NCBI GenBank assembly: GCA_021777765.1
Contig: JAJYDF010000023.1
Span: forward strand, 1 to 50,263
Source: Pseudomonadota bacterium
GTDB taxonomy: Bacteria; Pseudomonadota; Gammaproteobacteria; DASZBR01
DNA: 50,263 bases
Reading direction: 5' to 3'
The first letter of the stretch is position 1, and each line of letters opens with the position of its first letter. The translations under genes and the position numbers were made by a program. This document shows positions 26,982-35,863 of this stretch, piece by piece. The notes under the pieces are model-generated. The model was not told where the DNA came from. It saw only the letters and a program-made list of their open reading frames with translations, and searched no databases.

Positions 26982-29279
26982 TCATTTTCTATGGAATGTG
27001 TGTTGAATTTCTGGATCTGGTGTAACGATATTTGGTGTATTCCCTTTTGAAAATCGCAAAGATTGTGTTTGAGTAACTGAATCATGTGAAGTAGTATCAG
27101 TAAGATTTTGTTTAGGTTTAGATTTTTTATCAATAGACGTCTCATGAGGGGCTCCCGCAAATTGAGTAAATTTTGCCGTAGAGCTCATCTCTTTAGGATT
27201 TTCTTTTGCACCAAATACGCTTGCAATTTTTTTGAATAAGCCAGGTGATTTTTCTTTCAATAATGCTGCTTCTATCTCATTATAAGAAGGGTATTTAGGT
27301 GTAAATTTACCTTCCGCGTCAGGTATCTCTTTTTTAAATTCTTCTAGAGTTTTAGGTATCTCTTTATATAATTGTTTAAAATGTTTAGCTAATGCGCTTG
27401 CATATTGTTTTTTATCATTTGGATCCACAACTTCTAACAATAATAGGGCATTTTTTAACAATTGATTTAATGGAAGATCATTAAATGGAATGTTACTTTT
27501 TTTAGAAGATACGATGAGTTTTGTTAAATTAATATTGAGATAATTAGTTACTCCTTGTAACGCACTATTTGCAGCAGCAATTCTATCTTTTTCGGATATT
27601 TCCTTTTCACTGTTGCGCCCTGTCCCATCTAATTTTTTACTATAAGATAGTTCTGTTTCTTTGCAGGAAGAATATGTCACTTTCTCAAATAATTTATTGA
27701 TGGTGGTTGTTTTTTCAGCTTGAACATAAAAATTGTTATCAAAAAAACTCAAATCTAAGAGTTTAATTTCATTCATTCGATTGGTTAAATTTTGATTAAG
27801 GGTATTTAGCAGTAATAGATTGTTATTTTCAACAGTAGTTAAGTTTGTTAATTTATTTGCTCTCTCGAGAACAATTTGATATTTAGTAAATAATTGAAAC
27901 CCTTCACCCATGTCATTGACAAGGCTATCATCAACTTTAGCTTGATGAAGCTGTGCCTTATAATCTGTAGCCATGTTGGCATATAAACTTTGTGTTAAAG
28001 AAGCAAAAACAAAAATATTTTGTTTATTCATTTCTTCATGAATTAATTGTGCAAGTTCTAAAGGATCATTTTCTTTAAATTGCGCTATTATCATTGCAAA
28101 GTCTTTTAAATGACCAATATAGGATACCAATAATTGTTTACGCGGATCGCTATCAGGAATGGCAGATAAAAAACGATTTAATTTTTTGTTAAATTCATGT
28201 TCTGGATCTGAATATTTTTTAATGAATGATCCTTCTTTATTAACTTGATTCAATTCCTTGAAAAGATCGTCTTTAAGGCTTGCTAATCTTCTTGCTTTAT
28301 TAGTTTCTAACGTCTCATTAATGGCATTATTCATTAAATCATTAGGTTTAAAAAAGTTCTTGGCAGATGGGATATCTTCATAAACATCGGCAAATAATGG
28401 AGCCAATTGTTGCACATATTTGGCTTGTTCAGATGGATCGATATATTTTAAAAGATGTAATGTGTTTGCTAATAGTTGTGAAATAGGATGTTTATCGAAA
28501 ATAGCCTTACCCGTATTCATCAAGGATTGATAATCTGCTAGCAATGAAGTGAGATTCTGATTTAAATCGGATATAATACCCTGCAAGGTATTTCCTGCTA
28601 ATGATTTAATTTGTATTTGAACATTATCTTGGTCTAGTAATTCTTTTAAATTATCAAATTGAGTCATCAACAAATTAACTTTGGAATAGTCTTTGTCTTT
28701 AGGCTCCAGCATTCTTTTTAAATCTTTTAATAAAAGATCGTATTTAGAGATCAATTGAAATCCCGAACTTAGTATATCATTGATGCCTTTTCCTCCAGTG
28801 ACTTTTCCTCCGGGAGCTTTATATAAGTTTTTTAATACATTGGGATAATCACGATTTAATTCGAGATATAAACTAAATGCGGTATTCATAAATTGAACAT
28901 ATTGATTTCCTTCGCGAGTAATAAATTCAGTTTTATCAAGAACCTTGTCATTGTCCTCTGTCATGACTTTTTTTGCAAAATCTCTTTGTTTTTCAATGAA
29001 TAATTTAAATAATGCGACACGTGGGTCATTTTTACATTGTTCATCGGCATCAAGTGCATCGATGTATTTAACAATTTGCTTATAGTTTGGATGATTCGGA
29101 TCGCTAAATTGTTGGAAATAGATATTACTATTTGCTTCTTTGATAACCTCCATTGTCGCCTGACGTTTTTCTTGTTTTTGTTCTGGTGTCATGTCACTGG
29201 CTTTAATGTGTTTTTGTGGTTGTGATTGAGTTTGTGTTTTATTCAATTCATTTTCTGTATCTTTCGTTGACTTTCCCAT
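26982..29279 (-). CDS. Large helical protein with internal duplication
   Basis: 765 residues; ATG behind GAGG. It consists almost wholly of predicted helices and contains two tandem homologous halves (about 50-310 and 348-655). Matching landmarks in order: QQFSDPNHPNYKQ and KKYSDPEHEFNKK; SGFQLISKYDLLL and EGFQLFTKYQIVL; LQGIISDLNQNLTSL and LQGVTNYLNINLTKL; HPISQLLANTLHLLKYIDP and LPLNQLLKNALLLLEVVDP. The first 45 residues and the last 75 are polar and Lys/Gln/Thr-rich, typical of flexible tails. No enzyme motif or membrane segment was seen. The fold is probably a repeated all-helical module used for binding. Family not recognised. Confidence 0.6.
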   Translation of the reverse strand: MGKSTKDTENELNKTQTQSQPQKHIKASDMTPEQKQEKRQATMEVIKEANSNIYFQQFSDPNHPNYKQIVKYIDALDADEQCKNDPRVALFKLFIEKQRDFAKKVMTEDNDKVLDKTEFITREGNQYVQFMNTAFSLYLELNRDYPNVLKNLYKAPGGKVTGGKGINDILSSGFQLISKYDLLLKDLKRMLEPKDKDYSKVNLLMTQFDNLKELLDQDNVQIQIKSLAGNTLQGIISDLNQNLTSLLADYQSLMNTGKAIFDKHPISQLLANTLHLLKYIDPSEQAKYVQQLAPLFADVYEDIPSAKNFFKPNDLMNNAINETLETNKARRLASLKDDLFKELNQVNKEGSFIKKYSDPEHEFNKKLNRFLSAIPDSDPRKQLLVSYIGHLKDFAMIIAQFKENDPLELAQLIHEEMNKQNIFVFASLTQSLYANMATDYKAQLHQAKVDDSLVNDMGEGFQLFTKYQIVLERANKLTNLTTVENNNLLLLNTLNQNLTNRMNEIKLLDLSFFDNNFYVQAEKTTTINKLFEKVTYSSCKETELSYSKKLDGTGRNSEKEISEKDRIAAANSALQGVTNYLNINLTKLIVSSKKSNIPFNDLPLNQLLKNALLLLEVVDPNDKKQYASALAKHFKQLYKEIPKTLEEFKKEIPDAEGKFTPKYPSYNEIEAALLKEKSPGLFKKIASVFGAKENPKEMSSTAKFTQFAGAPHETSIDKKSKPKQNLTDTTSHDSVTQTQSLRFSKGNTPNIVTPDPEIQHTFHRK

Positions 29280-29452
29280 AATTTACCTCGTTTATTTTTA
29301 CTTTATTTATGTTTTTAATTATAGACGAAAATAAGTATAAATGAGGGGGGATTTCTGATTGCAATTTATTATGCTCAGAAGAGTGAAATTATGATGTATG
29401 CATTGATAATATTTGACGAATTATCTTCTTTAATTTGTATTTGTAGATATGC

Positions 29453-29535
29453 GCAAATTAGATTCACAAGTAAATCGAGCGACAAGGGATGCTATTGAAT
29501 AAAGATTAAATCGCATGGAGAACAAAAAATCTTAA
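29453..29535 (+). pseudogene. Short coding remnant with an in-frame stop
   Basis: On the plus strand, VDMRKLDSQVNRATRDAIE is followed by a TAA and then RLNRMENKKS before the final stop at 29533-29535. It reads like the charged C-terminal helix of a lost gene with one nonsense mutation. Very short, so weakly supported. Confidence 0.25.
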
Positions 29536-30698
29536 ATAAGTTTTTGCCATGTATCTAATACCATTTGATTGCTTGTTGTATTCCAAAATTTTTCAACGCC
29601 GACTGCTGGTTCTTCTTCTCCTGAAATTGATTTTACCCATTGTGGAAATGCAATGCCGATGCCGAATAATCCATTAATATCTTCAAACGCTGTCGTTTTA
29701 TTATTATGTTTTAATTCAGTAACATAACGTCCATTGATTTGTAGTGTGTGTGAAGGTTGATAGCCTATTGTTGCAACAGCATGGCTGCAATCGGATAAAT
29801 GTTGATCTAATAATTGCGCTAATTCTTCTCTATTTTTTGCAATATATCTAGTGAGTTTATTCTGATATAGACCGCGATTTGAATTAATATCCTCTAATAA
29901 ATCTTTCGTGAATTTAGCGACATCACCTTTGAGGCCAGTATTATCGTATTGTGTATATTCTTTACCATCAGCAGTAACAGCGGGAGAGGCATATTTATAT
30001 TCTTTATTCATGAATTGTTTGACGATAATCCCTGCTTTGAGTAAATGCATTGTTGCTAGTGCGGCAGAATGTGATGATCCAATAACGGCGATTGATTTAA
30101 TTGTTTTTTGCTCTTTTAAATAATTGGCTAATTCTGATTGTATAAAAGCGATATTGGAATTAATCATCATTATATTTTTATGATTTTCTGGTAAACAATA
30201 GGTTTTTGGTGTGGCGCCTGTTGCTAATATGACGCGTTTAGTTTTTAAAGTGATTAATTGATTATTTTCAGTTTGAATATTAATTGATAGGCCATTAGAT
30301 AAACTTTCAATATGGCTAACAGTTCCTTGTATTGAATTAATAATCTCGCGTAAGCCATTAGTGATATGTTGCAGAGGTGCTGCGGCAATTTTAAGAGAGC
30401 CCACATGATTCGGTAATAATTGATTTAATTCAAATGATCGATCATTTTCTGGTTTAAGTGTGGGTAATATTTTGTATATTTCTTGATTAACCCGTTGATA
30501 ACTTTTGGCCATCGTATTACCAGGTACGCTGCTACCTTCACTTAAAATAGATCCGAAGTCACCGACTTTGAATTGAGGATCTATCCAAATTATTTTATTT
30601 TTATCTATGCCTATTTTTAATAGGTTGGGTATTGCGCAGATGGCTGCAGGGCCGGCGCCGATGATGACATATTCTGCTGTTTTATTGTTGGTGTTCAT
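29532..30698 (-). CDS. FAD/NAD(P)-dependent oxidoreductase
   Basis: The start is the ATG at 30698 with AGGA nine bases upstream, giving 388 residues. The N terminus has an FAD-binding Rossmann motif (YVIIGAGPAAICAIPNLL), an ATG-type second FAD motif (RVILATGATPKTY) and a second dinucleotide fold (SIAVIGSSHSAALATMHLL) for NAD(P)H. A C-terminal FAD contact is GLFGIGIAF. This is the pyridine nucleotide-disulphide oxidoreductase/flavin monooxygenase fold. There is no redox-active CxxC, so a monooxygenase or dehydrogenase is more likely than a disulphide reductase. The substrate is unknown. It is divergent from a LysR-type gene about 108 bases away, a typical regulator-target arrangement. Confidence 0.8.
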   Translation of the reverse strand: MNTNNKTAEYVIIGAGPAAICAIPNLLKIGIDKNKIIWIDPQFKVGDFGSILSEGSSVPGNTMAKSYQRVNQEIYKILPTLKPENDRSFELNQLLPNHVGSLKIAAAPLQHITNGLREIINSIQGTVSHIESLSNGLSINIQTENNQLITLKTKRVILATGATPKTYCLPENHKNIMMINSNIAFIQSELANYLKEQKTIKSIAVIGSSHSAALATMHLLKAGIIVKQFMNKEYKYASPAVTADGKEYTQYDNTGLKGDVAKFTKDLLEDINSNRGLYQNKLTRYIAKNREELAQLLDQHLSDCSHAVATIGYQPSHTLQINGRYVTELKHNNKTTAFEDINGLFGIGIAFPQWVKSISGEEEPAVGVEKFWNTTSNQMVLDTWQKLI

Positions 30699-30805
30699 GT
30701 TTTTATTCCTCATATCTTATTGCTAACTTGTGAGGCATTATTTCACGTGATAGCATATCAGGGAAATTCATTGTTTTTATATCACTAATCAGTTTTATTG
30801 ATAAT

Positions 30806-31705
30806 ATGCGTATCACTATTAAACAACTTGAAGTCTTTGTGGCTGTAGCTAAAACGGGCAATATGACGTTGGCTGCGTCTGCTGTTCATATCACGCAATC
30901 AGCGTGTAGCATGGCTTTAGCGGCAATGGAGCAACAATTAGGCGGTGATTTATTTGATAGGCATGGTAAAAAATTAGTTTTGAATGAACGTGGCAGAATA
31001 TTATTTCCTAAAGCCGCAAATGTCCTGACACAAATTGCTGAATTAGAAGATTTAATGCGTGGTAAAAAACAACAGCAATTAGCTGGTCATTTAATCATCG
31101 GCGCAAGCACTACCATCGGTAATTACATTTTACCTGAATTGATTGGTCAATTTATCAATATTAATCCACAAGCAAAAATTACATTGCGTGTTGGTAATAC
31201 AGAACAAATTATTCAACAATTATTAAAATTTAAAATTGATTTAGGCATGATAGAAGGGAATTGTTATGCTGAAGATATCGATGTTATTCCATGGAAAAAA
31301 GATCAATTAATTATTGTCGCAGCTGCGCAACATCCTTTGGCCAAAAAAGAGAAAATCACTTTAAAAGACATTCAACAGGCAAAATGGATTCTCAGAGAAA
31401 CGGGTTCTGGTACTCGTGAAAAATTTGAAGAAGCTCTACAGGGAAAATTAATTCCTTATTTGGAGTTTGGTAATACAGAAGCAATTAAACAAGCAGTTAA
31501 AGCAGGATTGGGTATCAGTTGTTTATCTAAAACGACAGTGACTGAATTATTAAAAAGTGGTCAGATAATCGAATTAAAAACACCATTTTTAAAATTAACC
31601 AGAGACTTTTATATTTTAATGCATAAAGAAAAACACAAAACAAGCGTATTAGAACATTTTATTGATTTATGTATGAAAGATAAAAAATTTATCTCTTCGG
31701 TCTGA
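30806..31705 (+). CDS. LysR-family transcriptional regulator
   Basis: 299 residues. Residues 1-65 are the LysR winged helix: ITIKQLEVFVAVAKTGNMTLA, with ITQSACSMALAAMEQQLG as the recognition helix, then LFDRHGKKLVLNERGR. Residues about 90-295 are the periplasmic-binding-like effector domain, starting LIIGASTTIGNYILP and including TGSGTREKFE, similar to CysB/CbbR-type sensors. It is transcribed divergently from the flavoprotein gene and probably controls it and itself. No ribosome binding site stands out at the ATG. Confidence 0.9.
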   Translation: MRITIKQLEVFVAVAKTGNMTLAASAVHITQSACSMALAAMEQQLGGDLFDRHGKKLVLNERGRILFPKAANVLTQIAELEDLMRGKKQQQLAGHLIIGASTTIGNYILPELIGQFININPQAKITLRVGNTEQIIQQLLKFKIDLGMIEGNCYAEDIDVIPWKKDQLIIVAAAQHPLAKKEKITLKDIQQAKWILRETGSGTREKFEEALQGKLIPYLEFGNTEAIKQAVKAGLGISCLSKTTVTELLKSGQIIELKTPFLKLTRDFYILMHKEKHKTSVLEHFIDLCMKDKKFISSV

Positions 31706-32028
31706 AGAGACTAAATACAAACCGTTTATAATCTATCCACTATCAACCGTAATAATAATAAGCCTCGTTCAGCCTGTTTGCCTCAGTGCACGATAAAAGT
31801 GAAGATATTAAAGACTCTGACAGTTCATATGCCAATTTTGACGATTTATCCCAAAAAGGTTAGGGGACGGGTATGGTATTACCTTGACATTTTATATATT
31901 AACTTTATGCTAGTTCGATTAGATTTCAGTGCATTATTTTCGGTATAGCAATTAATTTATTCCCTTGATTACTATTTGAGTAGATTAAATATTTTTTAGA
32001 TATTTTATTTAAGTTATAAGGATTCCAT
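31706..32028. other. Leader and promoter region of the com1/dsbA-like gene
   Basis: About 320 bases without a gene. It holds a sigma-70-like promoter (31884-31911) listed separately and an AT-rich untranslated leader of about 115 bases ending in AAGGAT before the start codon. Confidence 0.5.
31884..31911 (+). promoter_or_regulatory. Sigma-70-like promoter
   Basis: TTGACA at 31884-31889 and TATGCT at 31906-31911, 16 bases apart. It points at the com1/dsbA-like gene. Confidence 0.55.
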
Positions 32029-32829
32029 ATGAAAAAACGATTATTAGCATCACTAATATTATCTGCAACAGCATTTTTAACAACAACAGTTTATGCTGAT
32101 TCTTCAAGTAGCAGTGCTTTTACCCCCGATCAAACAACACAAATTCAAAAGATTGTGCATGATTATTTAGTGAGTAATCCACAAGTATTAGTTGAAGTTG
32201 CTAATGCGTTACAAACACAGCAATTAGCACAGCAAAATCAGCAAGCGATGAAAGCGTTGCCGGCTAATGCAAAAGAATTATTTTATGATACAGCGAGTCC
32301 GGTAGCGGGTAATCCAAATGGTAATGTCACAGTCGTTGAGTTTTTTGATTATCAATGTCCTCATTGCAAAAATGTTGCGCCGGAATTGAATAAATTAATC
32401 GCAACAGATAATAATGTTCGTGTTGTTTTTAAACAATTACCTATTTTTGGTGCAAATTCAGAATTTGCAGCACGTGCGGCACTCGCGGCTAATCAACAAG
32501 GGAAATTCTTAGAATTACATAATGCTTTAATGAAAGCACAAAGTTCTCTTAATAGTGATGTTATTTTAAATATCGCTTCAAATTTAGGTATTGATATTGA
32601 AAAATTGCAAAGTGCTATGAATAGCGCTGCAGTTAGTAATGAATTAAAGGTGAATTTTAAATTAGCCAATGCATTTAATTTTCCAGGTACGCCTGCTTTT
32701 GTCATTGCAAAAGTACCTGTGGGTCAAGCGGCGAAAACTGCTGCAGCTCCTACAACGGCATATTTTATTCCTGGTGAAGCGAATGAACAAGATTTGCAAA
32801 ATTATGTGAATAAAGCGAGAGGGAGTTAA
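32029..32829 (+). CDS. Periplasmic thiol:disulphide oxidoreductase, DsbA/Com1-like
   Basis: 266 residues. The signal peptide MKKRLLASLILSATAFLTTT ends with VYA before Asp24. Residues about 30-75 form a helical N-terminal extension, as in Com1 of Coxiella and the dimeric DsbA2 of Legionella, where it mediates dimerisation. The thioredoxin fold starts at VTVVEFFDYQ, with the active site CPHC (C110/C113). The cis-proline loop is FPGTPAFVI near residue 222. The protein should form or isomerise disulphides in exported proteins, and several cysteine-containing exported proteins are encoded in this window. AAGG lies upstream of the ATG. It is followed by a strong bidirectional terminator hairpin. 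Confidence 0.9.
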   Translation: MKKRLLASLILSATAFLTTTVYADSSSSSAFTPDQTTQIQKIVHDYLVSNPQVLVEVANALQTQQLAQQNQQAMKALPANAKELFYDTASPVAGNPNGNVTVVEFFDYQCPHCKNVAPELNKLIATDNNVRVVFKQLPIFGANSEFAARAALAANQQGKFLELHNALMKAQSSLNSDVILNIASNLGIDIEKLQSAMNSAAVSNELKVNFKLANAFNFPGTPAFVIAKVPVGQAAKTAAAPTTAYFIPGEANEQDLQNYVNKARGS

Positions 32830-32869
32830 AAAATTTAATATCGTTTAATTCAATTAATTATTATTGTTA

Positions 32870-32899
32870 CGATGTCCAACAATCAATTGTTGGACATCG
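32870..32899. terminator. Bidirectional terminator-like hairpin
   Basis: CGATGTCCAACAAT pairs perfectly with ATTGTTGGACATCG around a two-base centre (14-bp arms). It sits between two convergent genes (ends at 32829 and 32933). T-runs are short on both sides, so it could also be a long-stem element protecting 3' ends. Confidence 0.7.
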
Positions 32900-32932
32900 G
32901 TTAAATTCACAAAAGCACATTACAAACAAATT

Positions 32933-33076
32933 TTAAACAATTCTTATTCGATCGGTTATTAATAAAATGAGCGTTATTAATAATATAAGCCCTCCTACAC
33001 TACCTATTGCTGCATTATGTAATATGACTGATGCAAGTAAAAGAAGTAACACCAATCCAAATAAACTGATTGTCAT
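32933..33076 (-). CDS. Small two-helix membrane protein, 47 residues
   Basis: Reads MTISLFGLVLLLLLASVILH, then a polar/glycine turn (NAAIGSVGG), then a second helix LILLITLILLI and a basic end TDRIRIV. The ATG overlaps the stop of the preceding 300-residue membrane protein in an ATGA arrangement, implying translational coupling. Two hairpin-forming hydrophobic helices with a positive end suggest an inner-membrane peptide, possibly a partner of the upstream membrane protein. Family not recognised. Confidence 0.6.
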   Translation of the reverse strand: MTISLFGLVLLLLLASVILHNAAIGSVGGLILLITLILLITDRIRIV

Positions 33077-33972
33077 GTCATGTCTCCTTGAAAGGCACGA
33101 AATTCAGATGGATATTTCTGATTTATAACATTCGTTCCTAGCCATCCTCCAACTATTGCAGTGATTAAACTGAGTAATTGGCTTACTAAAACAATCCACA
33201 ACACTGCAGCAGTATAATTAGTGACAGTTTGTGTATAATCTTTAATGACTTGTTTGGAATTTTGAATAGAAGTATCTAAATTATTAATGATCTGATTAAT
33301 TTGTTGGTCAGATAAATCAGAATTAACAACCATGATATTTTTGGCAGCCTCAGGTTTGTCTTGTAACAAATACGTGGCTATTTTTGCTAACTGAGTATCT
33401 GATAATTGCGATAATATTTTTTGAGCGTCTGACTGCGAAATATTAGCATTGTTATCAGAGAGTAATTGCACAATTTGCTTTTTAAGATTAGCTTCTAGCG
33501 CTAATGTTCCTGTAGCGTTTGAAGAAATATCTGTGCTTTTATCGGTTGATTTACTGGCAGACAAAAGAACTCCTGTGGCGTTGGAATTGCTCAATAATTG
33601 TGCGCTCGTTTCCATCATTTTATTGACACCGATTGCACCAGTGAGAATCGTCAATACAATACAGATACTCCATACGGTCATACCATGAAAGAATCCCGTA
33701 GCAGGATCTGTTTTGCCTGATAATCGACCAGCAATTAGTCCGCCTACAAATAACGTGACTAACCATGTTAATAAAATCCATATTGCACTTCCCACGCCTA
33801 AACCAGTTGCTATGTTTTGATCGTTGGGATCAATAATGGCTAATCCCAATGCGCCTCCTAATAGATACATTATCCATGCGCTGGCTAATGCAAAAATTAC
33901 ACCTGCAAAAACAGCGCTCCAATTGATGATGTGGAAATGACGAGCAATAGTAGGTTGAATAGTAGTTGACAT
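33073..33972 (-). CDS. Inner-membrane protein, YrzE-like
   Basis: The start is the ATG at 33972 behind AAGGAGG, giving 299 residues. About four hydrophobic segments are visible: INWSAVFAGVIFALASAWIM, SAIWILLTWLVTLFVGGLIA, a following SICIVLTILTGAIGV, and near the C terminus AAVLWIVLVSQLLSLITAIV. A long Ser/Gln/Lys-rich soluble stretch (about residues 125-245) probably faces the periplasm or cytoplasm. The G-R-L-S-G-K motif after the second helix recalls YrzE/PhnA-like stress membrane proteins. It lies 50 bases downstream of a CsbD-type gene on the same strand, which suggests a stress-linked operon with the 47-residue membrane protein. Confidence 0.65.
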   Translation of the reverse strand: MSTTIQPTIARHFHIINWSAVFAGVIFALASAWIMYLLGGALGLAIIDPNDQNIATGLGVGSAIWILLTWLVTLFVGGLIAGRLSGKTDPATGFFHGMTVWSICIVLTILTGAIGVNKMMETSAQLLSNSNATGVLLSASKSTDKSTDISSNATGTLALEANLKKQIVQLLSDNNANISQSDAQKILSQLSDTQLAKIATYLLQDKPEAAKNIMVVNSDLSDQQINQIINNLDTSIQNSKQVIKDYTQTVTNYTAAVLWIVLVSQLLSLITAIVGGWLGTNVINQKYPSEFRAFQGDMT

Positions 33973-34022
33973 ATTTTCCTCCTTTGATAATTTAATAGAA
34001 ATTATCATCGAAATTAATTTAA

Positions 34023-34223
34023 TTAATCGACGTCATCGAAAAATTTATCTGCTTCTTTTTTAGCTTGTTCTTTACTGTAACCATAACGTTCTTGTAATTT
34101 TCCTTGTAATTTTAAAGTATCGCCTTCGATTGCAGCAAAGTCATCATCTGTTAATTTTGCCCATTTCTTTTTAACTTCACCTTTCAGTTGTTTCCATTTT
34201 CCAGCAATAATGTCAGTATTCAT
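34023..34223 (-). CDS. CsbD-family stress protein
   Basis: The start is the ATG at 34223 with AAGGAG upstream, giving 66 residues. MNTDIIAGKWKQLKGEVKKK followed by WAKLTDDDFAAIEGD is the standard CsbD opening, and the rest (KLQERYGYSKEQAKKEADKFF) completes the short helical hairpin. CsbD proteins are induced by general stress; their biochemical function is not settled. It is probably co-transcribed with the membrane protein gene beyond it. Confidence 0.9.
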   Translation of the reverse strand: MNTDIIAGKWKQLKGEVKKKWAKLTDDDFAAIEGDTLKLQGKLQERYGYSKEQAKKEADKFFDDVD

Positions 34224-34520
34224 GACGTTTCTCCTTAAATTCATATGAGACAATTAAAAAAATGATTTAAATAAGTAGGTTTTACTTTATAGAAGAGCTA
34301 CGAGAAGAGCTTTGATGAAAATCAACTTGTCATTAAATATGCGCATTGAACCCAGAAAAATGATAGATATTTTCCTGGGCTGAAATTTAAATAGTGATGA
34401 AAATTAATCAATTGATCAGATTTTTTTATTATTGATAGTTTAAATACGATACAATTTTGAATGATTTGCAGTAATGCAGAATTATTATTTCTTGAATTTC
34501 TACAAATAGTTTTTTCTTTT

Positions 34521-34874
34521 TTACATTAAACCATTAATTTTTGCTAAAGCTTCTGCCATAAGAGTCAGTCCGGCAGCGCCTTCTAATGCAGTGGTAATTG
34601 AATGAAAACAATCTTTAATAATAGAGTGTTTTGGTTTTTGTAAAGTAAGTTGTAGTGCAATTGTTTTAAAATGTGTTTCTAAATCATCTCTTTTTTGGCG
34701 ATCTAATTCAATTTGATTAGCCAGTTCTTCTAATGAATTTAATGTATCTTGATAGACTTGTTTGTCTACATTTTCAGAGTTTAATTGTTGTGTGGAATCC
34801 GTGCTGTTTTGTTGAAATTGGGAATGAGAAACTTGTACGAAGTTTTGAATATGGAAGTGGATATTAGCGCTCAT
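34521..34874 (-). CDS. Hypothetical protein, 117 residues
   Basis: ATG behind AGGAGA. The N terminus is polar and Gln/Ser-rich. The centre (about 45-80) is a charged helix. The end (about 85-117) is an amphipathic or weakly hydrophobic helix (ALEGAAGLTLMAEALAKING). No domain was recognised. The C-terminal pattern resembles the membrane-associated ends of some small phage or toxin-linked proteins, but this is not enough for a call. Confidence 0.5.
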   Translation of the reverse strand: MSANIHFHIQNFVQVSHSQFQQNSTDSTQQLNSENVDKQVYQDTLNSLEELANQIELDRQKRDDLETHFKTIALQLTLQKPKHSIIKDCFHSITTALEGAAGLTLMAEALAKINGLM

Positions 34875-35031
34875 AAGATGTCTCCTTGTGTACTCTCGCT
34901 GTTCCTTAGCTAGTATCAGCGAGCTAATGTGAAGTAATAAATAAACGAATGATAAAATAAATTAGGTAAGGGAAAATTATTAATAATGGCACTGCTGAAT
35001 AATTTTTCTGTATACAATAAATATTTAAATT

Positions 35032-35661
35032 CTAAGTGTTATTGATGATTTTAGCGCGTTTAGGTAAACGTGGTGGTAACCGTAATAAACCAACAAAAAC
35101 ACCTTGAATATTAACGCGATGTGCTGCATAGATTTGTGCATTATAAGCACTGTTAGCAGGAATCAGTTTAATTTTTCCATCAGCAGAAAAATGAATACGT
35201 TTCAGTGTCGCTTCTTGATTATCAATTAATGCGACTACGATTTCGCCTTCTTGTGCATGATCACGTGTTTCACAAATAACAATATCACCATCTAATATGC
35301 CTTCCTCAATCATCGAATCGCCTTTTACCATTAGGGCATATCGTCCTTCACCTACCAGCAGATCTTTAAGTATTAAGTGATCTTGCTGAGCCACTGCTTC
35401 GATAGGTAATCCGGCAGCGATTTTGCCAACTAATGGTAAAGCCATGTCATCATTACTGCATGTGAGGCGAATTTTGCGATGGCCCTCAGTGGCAAGTTCT
35501 AAGTGGCCAGCTTTTTCCAAAACGTGAACGTAACGGCTGATCAGGCTACGCGATTTTATGCCTATGCCATGGGCAATCTCTTGTAATGATGGTGCGTAGT
35601 CGTGTTTATCAACGTATTGTTTAATAAACTCATAAATCTTGTGTTGTGTTGGGGTAACCAT
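35032..35661 (-). CDS. lexA: LexA repressor
   Basis: The ATG at 35661 gives 209 residues; longer readings would use non-ATG codons inside the operator. The winged HTH opens MVTPTQHKIYEFIKQYVDKH and the recognition helix contains KSRSLISRYVHVLEKAG. The autocleavage bond is A83-G84 (KIAAGLP), and the catalytic dyad is S116 (GDSM) and K154 (ATLKR), all matching E. coli positions closely. It represses SOS genes and self-cleaves when RecA is activated. The recognition helix differs from that of typical enteric LexA, and the operator upstream is of another type too. Confidence 0.93.
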   Translation of the reverse strand: MVTPTQHKIYEFIKQYVDKHDYAPSLQEIAHGIGIKSRSLISRYVHVLEKAGHLELATEGHRKIRLTCSNDDMALPLVGKIAAGLPIEAVAQQDHLILKDLLVGEGRYALMVKGDSMIEEGILDGDIVICETRDHAQEGEIVVALIDNQEATLKRIHFSADGKIKLIPANSAYNAQIYAAHRVNIQGVFVGLLRLPPRLPKRAKIINNT

Positions 35662-35664
35662 GTT

Positions 35665-35713
35665 GTTCACCAAATGTTCACTGTGGGGATATCATAGTGA
35701 ACATTTGGTGAAC
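35665..35713 (-). promoter_or_regulatory. Double LexA-type operator, GTTC-N7-GTTC
   Basis: GTTCACCAAATGTTCACT (35665-35682) is repeated as its exact inverse AGTGAACATTTGGTGAAC (35696-35713) 13 bases away. Each arm is itself a direct repeat GTTC-N7-GTTC. This spacing is the LexA site described for alphaproteobacteria, not the CTGT-N8-ACAG type of most gammaproteobacteria. It begins four bases before the lexA start, so autoregulation is very likely. Confidence 0.75.
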
Positions 35714-35745
35714 ATGCAAGACCTTTTTAAAAATAATTTTTTTCC

Positions 35746-35765
35746 TTCTCCCGCAAGCGGGAGAA
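35746..35765. repeat. REP-like hairpin, copy 1
   Basis: TTCTCCCGCAAGCGGGAGAA folds into a nine-base stem with an AA loop. An identical 20-base core recurs at 40977-40996. Both copies lie between genes, and the one here could end transcription or act as a protective stem. Confidence 0.75.
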
Positions 35766-35863
35766 AGAGATAAATAAAAAAGCAAAAATGGTCAAACGAT
35801 AATACTAAAATATAAGTATCTTTCTCCTCGCACGTAAATAATGAATCTGAAAGTGAAATAGCA

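Noticed and set aside
29453..29535. Possible nonsense-broken gene before the flavoprotein
   Set aside because: Only about 30 codons, too short to claim as a finding; kept only as a low-confidence feature.
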